Below are positions 39,556 through 45,482 of a stretch of DNA of 45,482 nt, piece by piece. Both the position numbers and the translations under genes were made by a program. A model generated the notes under the pieces. The model saw only the letters and a program-made list of their open reading frames with translations. It did no database searches and had not been told where the DNA came from. Numbering within the stretch: position 1 is the stretch's first letter; each line of letters begins with the position of its first letter. Origin of the DNA: Gammaproteobacteria bacterium (GTDB lineage: Bacteria; Pseudomonadota; Gammaproteobacteria; PIWD01); assembly GCA_003354005.1 (NCBI GenBank), contig PIWD01000007.1:1-45482 (forward strand). The letters run 5' to 3'.

Positions 39556-40956
39556 GTGATTGATATTTGGAGTATCGGTAGGTGTATCAAAACTTTTTGG
39601 AGGTCACTTTGTGTGTTCATTTCTGCGATCTTTGGTGCTCTTGCGCCCTATATTCACGAATGGATGGAAACGACAAGATCTCTTTATTGGCTATTTGTGG
39701 TACTGCTGCCATTTTTTGTTCTTAATACAGTTTTGCTGTCTTACTTATTATTGATTCCTTCTAGTATTTTTTGCTTCTTCAGCTTTAGATATGATTATCA
39801 AAGACGAAAAACCATACAAGATGAACTGAGTAATATTAAAGATTGCATTTTAGCAATTAATGTAGGTGTCCAAGACGGTGATAAGGACAGTACTCCATCC
39901 AACTTTTCAAAAATCTCCGATAATGATAAAAAACTTGTATATTTACTCAATTTTGGCATCATGTTAGTCTCCACCTTAGCAACATGGATCACCATTTTCA
40001 CATTCACAGGCCTACCATTTGTTCTGCAGGTCGTCCTGCCAATTCTTAACTTGCTTTTGCTCGTTTTTGCAGTTGTGTCCCTTGTCAAAGGATATGTTTG
40101 CAAAGAAAGTGATGTGCTCGACTTAGGAAAAGCAAATAGATGTGAGAGTCTACTTGAAGAATTTCTCGCAGTGGCTGAATACAAACTCAGTAGTGCTTTC
40201 CAACAAGCCTACGTCGGGGTGTGTGAAAAGGCAGATAAAAGTGTGGAATTACTTAGTAATGATGGGAAAAAAATTGCTATCAACTCATCAGGAAAAGTAG
40301 CCTTTCCGCCACGTAAGAGGCATTACCAGTTCTTATTTGCCCTTTCTGTTGCACTCATCACTGGTTTATTCATGTTGTTCTTTAACCTTCCATGGGTAAT
40401 GATTGCCATCTTCACAAATCTCTTTGGTATAATCGCTACCATCGGGTGGCAACACGTGACAGATATCGAATACAGAAATTTGACGAACGAAGATCTTATT
40501 ACTAAGGAAGACCTCGATAGGATCTGTAGTGACATTACCCCCGAACAGAAGGAGACCATTATCCATCTCTTAAGGTTAAAGTACAATTATATGTACAAAA
40601 AAATGGATCAGGAATGGCATATTCACTATGAAAAAATTAGCTGGTTTTTGCAATTTATCTATGTTGCAGCCCCAATATTCTTGCTGTTCCATTTGCTCGT
40701 CCCTACTCTTGTCTGGCAAATGACACCTTTTTTTGCCTTTGGAGCCTCTGCGTTACTCACGATAGTAGCAGCTTACTATTATGCAAATATCTTGTATCGC
40801 AAACATGATAATATGTTTAATTTTGATTTATCTTATAAACTAAGTGTTAAGCCACTGATCAATACACTTAATGTGGTGGATGCTTCTGTGATGACAGAGG
40901 TGCAACTAATAGAATCAAAATCACCCAAGATGGAAGCAGTAGCTCTAATAAGTTAA
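39556..40956 (+). CDS. Multi-pass membrane protein with soluble middle domain, function unknown
   Basis: This unrecognised 466-residue protein has paired membrane helices in three places: about 12-75 (LFVVLLPFFVLNTVLLSYLL), 130-180 (ITIFTFTGLPFVLQVVLPIL) and 262-305 (FALSVALITGLFMLFFNLPW), then another pair near 365-410 (FIYVAAPIFLLFHLLVPTLV). Soluble stretches with charged helices lie between them (DRICSDITPEQKETIIHLLR). GTG at 39556 is the first start; the upstream agga is weak, and ATG 39664 is an alternative. It stands alone between an inserted element and convergent ychF. An effector or envelope role is possible but unsupported. Confidence 0.65.
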   Translation: MIDIWSIGRCIKTFWRSLCVFISAIFGALAPYIHEWMETTRSLYWLFVVLLPFFVLNTVLLSYLLLIPSSIFCFFSFRYDYQRRKTIQDELSNIKDCILAINVGVQDGDKDSTPSNFSKISDNDKKLVYLLNFGIMLVSTLATWITIFTFTGLPFVLQVVLPILNLLLLVFAVVSLVKGYVCKESDVLDLGKANRCESLLEEFLAVAEYKLSSAFQQAYVGVCEKADKSVELLSNDGKKIAINSSGKVAFPPRKRHYQFLFALSVALITGLFMLFFNLPWVMIAIFTNLFGIIATIGWQHVTDIEYRNLTNEDLITKEDLDRICSDITPEQKETIIHLLRLKYNYMYKKMDQEWHIHYEKISWFLQFIYVAAPIFLLFHLLVPTLVWQMTPFFAFGASALLTIVAAYYYANILYRKHDNMFNFDLSYKLSVKPLINTLNVVDASVMTEVQLIESKSPKMEAVALIS

Positions 40957-41025
40957 CCCTGTGGTCGATCAAGAAAAGCCCAAGTTGTGGAGGGTCTTAG
41001 TGGGATAGAGATCTATAATTATCCA

Positions 41026-42114
41026 TTAACAATTGGTACGAAAATAGATCACATCACTATCTTGGACAATATAGTCTTTACCTTCAAGGCGCATATGGCC
41101 TTTCTGTTTAGCTTCTTGCTCACTACCACATTGGATAAAATCTTGATAAGAAATTACTTCGGCACGGATAAAGTTGTTGGCAAAATCGGTATGAATTACA
41201 CCAGCAGCTTGTTGAGCCGTTGTCCCTATACGAATAGTCCAGGCTCTCAGTTCTTTAGGACCAACTGTAAAAAAGGTTTGTTGACCCAGTAATTGATAAG
41301 CTGCTCGAATGAGTCGGTGCAATCCAGGTTCTTCTAAGCCAAGATCAGCAAGGAAGGCTAAACCTTCTTCTTGTGGCAATTCAGCAATCTCAGCTTCAAG
41401 TGAAACGCAGATGGCTAAATAATCTGCATGCTTGGCTTCAAGGTACGTCTGAAGCTCGTTCAAGTAAGGTGAGGCAAGATCATAGTCATCGATATTAGCA
41501 ACATATAGTGTGGGTTTACAGGTGAGAAGATTGCACGCATGTAGGGCAACTTGTTCAATTGAGTTGTAGCCTGCTAGATCTGGGGGATGACCTTCGCCTA
41601 ATTCTACCAGAGCTCTTTGCAGTACCGCATGTTGTTTCTTGATTAAATCATCCCCTGTCTTCAAACCTTTATTGAGTTTAATGAGCATTTTCTCTAGTGT
41701 CTGCATATCTGCAAGGCAGAGTTCTGTTTCGACAGTTTCAATATCAGCCACTGGATCAATATTGCCTTCAATATGACTGACATTATCATCTTTAAAGCAG
41801 CGCACCACATGAATATTGGCGTTTGTTTCACGTATATGGGCAAGAAACTGATTTCCAAGCCCCTCACCTTTTGAAGCACCACGTACTAACCCAGCTATAT
41901 CAACAAATTGCATATAAGCAGGCAATACTTGCTGGGGCTTTGTCAGTTTTTCCAAAACCGCTAGACGTGGGTTGGGGACGGTTACCATGCCAGTGTTAGG
42001 CTCGATGGTGCAAAATGGATAATTGGCAGCTTCAATACTGGCGCGTGTCAGGAGGTTGAATAATGTTGATTTGCCCACATTGGGCAAACCGATAATTCCA
42101 CATTTAACACTCAT
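41026..42114 (-). CDS. ychF: Redox-regulated ATPase/GTPase YchF
   Basis: YchF (OLA1 family) is an Obg-related ribosome-associated ATPase. The product has 362 residues. The P-loop GIIGLPNVGKSTLFNLLTRA, switch region ANYPFCTIEPNTG, DIAGLVRGASKGEGLGNQFL, and the noncanonical specificity motif YVANIDDYD are present. A C-terminal TGS domain (ELRAWTIRIGTTAQQAAGVI) follows. ATG at 42114 is chosen because MSVKCGIIGLPN is the family N-terminus; it overlaps the pth end by 11 bp. It is the last gene of prs-rplY-pth-ychF. Confidence 0.94.
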   Translation of the reverse strand: MSVKCGIIGLPNVGKSTLFNLLTRASIEAANYPFCTIEPNTGMVTVPNPRLAVLEKLTKPQQVLPAYMQFVDIAGLVRGASKGEGLGNQFLAHIRETNANIHVVRCFKDDNVSHIEGNIDPVADIETVETELCLADMQTLEKMLIKLNKGLKTGDDLIKKQHAVLQRALVELGEGHPPDLAGYNSIEQVALHACNLLTCKPTLYVANIDDYDLASPYLNELQTYLEAKHADYLAICVSLEAEIAELPQEEGLAFLADLGLEEPGLHRLIRAAYQLLGQQTFFTVGPKELRAWTIRIGTTAQQAAGVIHTDFANNFIRAEVISYQDFIQCGSEQEAKQKGHMRLEGKDYIVQDSDVIYFRTNC

Positions 42115-42727
42115 TATTTTTTTTCTCACACGGTTGATGTAGCTGACGAAAAGCACGTTCAAACTCGCCAGCTAATAGATAGGGAATAATACTGAGCCCT
42201 CGATCAATAGCATGCCTGATAAGCAATTCTTGTTGTGTGCTCGGTGCTTTTAATACGTATGATAAGGGCTGCTCACTACCTTCTGGACGACCGATACCTA
42301 AACGTAAGCGTAAAAAGGCACGGCTATTTAAATGCTGGATGATATCGCGTATACCATTATGCCCACCATGTCCATTGCCTTGTTTCAGGCGAATTTTTCC
42401 TGCTGGAAAATCAAGTTCATCATGGACTACAAGTACCTGTTGAGGCGGAATTTTATAAAAGCGACAGCAGGCAGCAACTGCGCGACCACTGTTATTCATA
42501 TAAGTTTCTGGTATTAGAAAACGACACGTGTGGGGCATCGTACTAATCTGCACAAAACTTCCAAAAAATTTTTTCTCTAATTTCGGTTGAACGTGATGCG
42601 CATCACATAAAGCCTGAACAAACCAAACACCTATATTATGTCGCAGATTGGCGTGTTGCATCCCTGGATTGCCTAAGCCAACAATCAACGAAATAGGTAA
42701 CCCTGGCTTATCAGTATTGATGGTCAC
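42104..42727 (-). CDS. pth: Peptidyl-tRNA hydrolase
   Basis: Pth releases peptides from prematurely dropped peptidyl-tRNAs. The 207-residue product shows LIVGLGNPGMQHANLRHNIG (catalytic His), PETYMNNSGRAV (Asn), VVHDELDFPAGKIRLKQGNG (Asp) and GHGGHNGIRDI, all active-site elements. The C-terminal ~10 residues (EKKNNEC) overlap the ychF start. It overlaps rplY by 4 bp at its own start, consistent with translational coupling. Confidence 0.95.
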   Translation of the reverse strand: MTINTDKPGLPISLIVGLGNPGMQHANLRHNIGVWFVQALCDAHHVQPKLEKKFFGSFVQISTMPHTCRFLIPETYMNNSGRAVAACCRFYKIPPQQVLVVHDELDFPAGKIRLKQGNGHGGHNGIRDIIQHLNSRAFLRLRLGIGRPEGSEQPLSYVLKAPSTQQELLIRHAIDRGLSIIPYLLAGEFERAFRQLHQPCEKKNNEC

Positions 42728-43374
42728 TCTTTTGATTTGTCATCTTTGTCTTCGCCATCTTCAGCATCTTCATCCGTCTCTACTGCTTCAGATTCTTCTT
42801 TTATAGTCGGTATGTGAACACTAGCGAGCGCTAGACTTTGTTTAAGTAAGGTTAATTCAACACCCTCAGGAATCTTAATATCAGACAAGTAGATGGACTC
42901 GTTTAGTTTCAAACTAGATAAATCCACCTCGATCCCAGCAGGAATTTTACCTGGTAAACACTGAACTTCAATCTGAGTGGTAATATGATTGACAACTCCA
43001 CCCTCACGCACCCCAGGAGACTTTTCTTCGTTGATGAACTGAAAGGGTACCATCACAATAATTTTTGTCTTTGCATCGACACGCAAAAGATCAGTGTGTA
43101 CAACAAATCGTGTGACTGGATGTCTCTGTATTGCTTTTATAATTACTTGTTCGACAATGGGCTTATCATGACCACTAATATGAAGTGACAGCATCTTAGT
43201 ACGGCTACTGCGATCCTTCAGTAATTTGATCATTTCATTGTGGCATAGTGATAGGCTTGAATTTTCTTTTCCTTTCAATCCATAAATAATGGCAGGCACT
43301 CTATTTCTCCGTCTTAAACGACGTGCATGACTACTCCCTTGTTCGGTTCTAATTTCCGCGCTAAGACTGGTCAT
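42724..43374 (-). CDS. rplY: 50S ribosomal protein L25 (general stress protein Ctc type)
   Basis: L25 binds 5S rRNA. At 216 residues this is the long Ctc form with an N-terminal 5S-binding domain (SAEIRTEQGSSHARRLRRRN, VPAIIYG) and a beta-barrel C-terminal domain (VNHITTQIEVQCLPGKIPAG, LPEGVEL-like KIPEGVEL). An acidic tail (ETDEDAEDGEDKDDKSKE) ends it. It is 11 bp after prs and overlaps pth by 4 bp. Confidence 0.94.
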   Translation of the reverse strand: MTSLSAEIRTEQGSSHARRLRRRNRVPAIIYGLKGKENSSLSLCHNEMIKLLKDRSSRTKMLSLHISGHDKPIVEQVIIKAIQRHPVTRFVVHTDLLRVDAKTKIIVMVPFQFINEEKSPGVREGGVVNHITTQIEVQCLPGKIPAGIEVDLSSLKLNESIYLSDIKIPEGVELTLLKQSLALASVHIPTIKEESEAVETDEDAEDGEDKDDKSKE

Positions 43375-43385
43375 ATTGTATTCTC

Positions 43386-44348
43386 CTAATTATTAGGTTG
43401 GCCATCTCCTGGCTCATTAAACATCGAACGCAAGGATTTCTTTTTGCTGACACGATAAATAGTTTCAGCTAAAAGTCCACTCAAGCTAATCTGTCGTATT
43501 TTAGAGCAATTTTGACTATTTGTCGATAGTGGAATACTATCACACACAATAAGCTCATCTAACATCGATTCTTCAATCGTAACCAAAGCACGTCCCGACA
43601 AAATAGGATGCGTACAATAAGCTATAATTGACTTTGCTCCATTCTTCTTAAGTGCCTCTGCTGCCCGTGTTAATGTACCAGCAGTATCAATAATGTCATC
43701 GACTAATAAGCAATGTCGCCCATTAACATCACCGATAATATTCATTACCTCTGTTTGATTAACTTTGACACGACGTTTGTCAATAATTGACAGATCCGCA
43801 TCATTTAAGCGTTTAGCAATTGCACGTGCACGCATCACGCCACCTACATCGGGCGAAACAACAATTGGATTTTCAATCTCTAGCCTTTTGACATCCGCAA
43901 TTACCAATGGAGAGGCATAAACATTGTCAACAGGATTATGAAAAAAACCTTGAATTTGATCAGCATGTAAATCTACTGTAACAACACGCCTAATGCCCAC
44001 CGATGTCAGCATATCAGCAACAACTTTGGCAGAAATGGGCACACGTGCTGAGCGCACACGCCGATCTTGGCGTGCATAAGAAAAATAAGGCATGACAGCA
44101 ATAATTGTACTTGCTGAAGCACGTCGCAAGGCATCTGCCATAATCATCAATTCCATAAGATTATCGTTACAAGGTGCGGATGCTGATTGTAGAATAAAAA
44201 CCTCCTGCCCTCGCACGTTTTCCAGAATCTCAACCATAATTTCACCATCGCTGAAACGGCCAACCTGCACCTTCCCTAGCGTAATACCTAACTCCTCAGC
44301 AACTCTATGTGCCAATTCTGGATATGCATTACCTGTGAATAATCTCAT
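43386..44348 (-). CDS. prs: Ribose-phosphate pyrophosphokinase
   Basis: Prs makes PRPP from ribose 5-phosphate and ATP for nucleotide, His and Trp synthesis. The 320-residue product begins [20 protein letters not shown] (family: MKLFAGN). It contains [17 protein letters not shown] ([20 protein letters not shown]), the catalytic-flexible-loop KRR, and the PRPP-binding [10 protein letters not shown]. It is the first gene of prs-rplY-pth-ychF; tRNA-Gln lies upstream on the same strand as in many gammaproteobacteria, but ispE, the usual next gene, is not there. A tnpB remnant sits between tRNA and prs. Confidence 0.96.
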   Translation of the reverse strand: MRLFTGNAYPELAHRVAEELGITLGKVQVGRFSDGEIMVEILENVRGQEVFILQSASAPCNDNLMELMIMADALRRASASTIIAVMPYFSYARQDRRVRSARVPISAKVVADMLTSVGIRRVVTVDLHADQIQGFFHNPVDNVYASPLVIADVKRLEIENPIVVSPDVGGVMRARAIAKRLNDADLSIIDKRRVKVNQTEVMNIIGDVNGRHCLLVDDIIDTAGTLTRAAEALKKNGAKSIIAYCTHPILSGRALVTIEESMLDELIVCDSIPLSTNSQNCSKIRQISLSGLLAETIYRVSKKKSLRSMFNEPGDGQPNN

Positions 44349-44487
44349 ATTTTTTCTGTGCCGTAGCCCCCACCATCCAAGACGGAGAAGAAAGCACCCT
44401 CCATTGTTTTGTCTAGTACAAATATGTTGCTGAATCGTTGACCTTCGCAGGCCAATATCTCCTCACCAACTTTAAGAGAGGATTTGT

Positions 44488-44750
44488 GACATACTCCCGT
44501 CGCCAACTATTCTAGCGGAGGCTTCTTGCGACCCGCAGATGTCTGATTACAACTACCTTTCGACATAACAGGCTTGCCACACCTATGGTTATGTGGGAAC
44601 TACTTTACACAAACGCTTTGCCCAAGCGCATCAGCAATAGCAAACTCTTTTATATTCTTAGCTGCTAAGTCGTGCTACCCATCTCCACCTAAACACTAAA
44701 GTTACTCAATGCTATTCTGTGTGGAGAATTCCGCACAAAAGGTTAAACTA
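44488..44750 (-). mobile_element. tnpB 3'-end remnant of the second family, copy 2
   Basis: The minus strand carries DLAAKNIKEFAIADALGQSV, a stop-interrupted tail with PVMSKGSCNQTSAGRKKPPL, then a hairpin and GGGAGTATGTCAC, the usual right end of TnpB-type elements. It is more than 250 bp long and repeats 37957-38215. It separates tRNA-Gln from prs. The 44349-44487 interval is the prs leader, with no gene. Confidence 0.55.
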
Positions 44751-44826
44751 GTCAGCCATTCTAAAAAAACAGACAACAATCTCCACCATTAAGGGCGGTG
44801 TGGTCGATAAATTGCCATCGACAGTT

Positions 44827-44900
44827 TGGCTGGGGCGCCAGGATTCGAACCTGGGATCACGGGATCAAAACCCGATGCCTTACCGCTTGGCTACACCCCA
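44827..44900 (-). tRNA. tRNA-Gln (TTG)
   Basis: The minus strand gives TGGGGTGTAGCCAAGCGGTA then AGGCATCGGG, anticodon loop TTTTGAT, CCCGTGATCCC, and GGTTCGAATCC with the acceptor CGCCCCAG and encoded CCA, 74 nt in all. The anticodon is TTG. Acceptor, D and T stems pair; the outermost anticodon-stem pair (27-43) is a U-U mismatch. Upstream-of-prs position matches other gammaproteobacteria. Confidence 0.92.
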
Positions 44901-45427
44901 ACAAAAACCTCAGCTGTCATTCTGCTCATTATCTAAGCTTCTGTCAATGAGTTTATACAAAATATCTCAAACACTACGCCTCTACTGTTGCTAATGATCT
45001 ACGATAATCGATATTGTCTAGGTTAATCTATGCCGTCAACACAATTACCAGCGTGGACATGTTCATTGACTAGCACCTAACACAACATCATCGTTATTTT
45101 TTGCATGAGAATCATTCTTTAAGTCCATTGCTGATCTGCCCCCATTCAGACGCCCACATCCAGATGGATAAGTTAATTCCTTGTGAATCCAGCGTTATTA
45201 ACTCTTCTATTTTTCACTGTAAAAAGCAACTTATTTGATAGTTATGGCTTGGTTATGTACAAGAATTAATGTAGCACGAGGTCGCTGGTATGGGTTGTGT
45301 TAATGGGGGAGCAGCCGAAAAATGCAGATGCCTGTTGGAGAGCATGGTAGTCATACCCTATACTGGGACAGTTGCGACAAGCGCAAATGAAAAATTAAGA
45401 TATCAATTAAAATTAAGGGAATAAATA
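44901..45427. other. Intergenic region without recognisable gene
   Basis: This 527-bp stretch has no frame of useful length, tRNA or clear transposon remnant. A 15-base string gtacaagaattaatg at 45257-45271 also occurs, reversed, at 30062-30076, which may be chance or another short mobile end. The promoter of the gene starting at 45428 must be here, but I cannot place it. Confidence 0.5.
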
Positions 45428-45482
45428 ATGAAAACTATATGTGTACGAAAAAGCCTTGTGCTTGCGAGCTTGCTTGCTAGCG
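45428..45482 (+). CDS. Exported protein, N-terminus only (cut by window end)
   Basis: ATG at 45428 is preceded by aaggga eight bases upstream and opens a frame to the window end. The 18 residues MKTICVRKSLVLASLLAS have the positive n-region and hydrophobic core of a Sec signal peptide, so an exported, lipidated or outer-membrane protein is likely. Nothing of the mature protein is visible. Confidence 0.55.
   Translation, partial: MKTICVRKSLVLASLLAS

Noticed and set aside
39798-40184. 128-codon minus-strand frame
   Set aside because: It is a shadow of the 466-residue plus-strand gene; no RBS or homology.
44800-44994. 64-codon plus-strand frame
   Set aside because: It runs through the tRNA-Gln gene antisense and has no support as a protein.
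45105-45120. Possible Fur box (gcatgagaatcattct) upstream of the last gene
   Set aside because: Only a weak match to half of the palindrome and not near a promoter I can place.

Overview
The window is a stretch of gammaproteobacterial chromosome at roughly 40% G+C. The best clue to lineage is an icmV-dotA locus, which belongs to the Dot/Icm (type IVB) secretion system of Legionella, Coxiella and Rickettsiella. Together with many decayed transposon fragments, this points to a host-associated member of the Legionellales. Genus and species cannot be read from the sequence.

Layout. 1-3.9 kb: an accessory island with hsdM and a window-truncated hsdS (type I restriction-modification), a broken helix-turn-helix gene, and a Fic-domain protein behind a promoter full of copies of one operator-like repeat. 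4.0-8.5 kb: a class A penicillin-binding protein, tRNA-Met, and a tyrosyl-tRNA synthetase fused in frame to a Sel1 repeat array. 8.6-19.6 kb: two paralogous membrane-protein genes of unknown function (the second frameshifted), an IS3 remnant, then icmV followed by three consecutive dotA-like genes. 19.6-22.7 kb: pckA-proC-trxA-ihfB on the minus strand. 23.2-30.9 kb: a minus-strand diaminopimelate/lysine cluster (dapB, asd, lysC, a truncated aminotransferase, dapA, dapD, a LysA-like decarboxylase, an AstE/aspartoacylase-like hydrolase). 31.0-36.9 kb: an orphan gene, a family of very hydrophobic proteins and an M23 peptidase. 37.0-38.9 kb: apaH, folB and a small membrane protein. 39.6-41.0 kb: an orphan membrane protein. 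41.0-44.9 kb: the conserved gammaproteobacterial block tRNA-Gln-prs-rplY-pth-ychF. The window ends in the signal peptide of another gene.

How the genes work together. IcmV and the DotA proteins are inner-membrane parts of the effector secretion machine, and the orphan membrane proteins beside them are reasonable effector or accessory candidates (inference). The dap cluster converts aspartate toward diaminopimelate and lysine. Its AstE-like member could remove the succinyl group that DapD adds (inference), and DapC and DapF are not in the window.

At least ten short scars of TnpB-type (IS200/IS605 group) transposons lie in the gaps, two of them as similar ~300 bp internally deleted elements. 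Several sit directly on gene ends and seem to have remodelled starts or stops. Two genes (lysC and one membrane paralogue) keep an intact frame and a Shine-Dalgarno sequence but have no ATG/GTG/TTG where the start should be.
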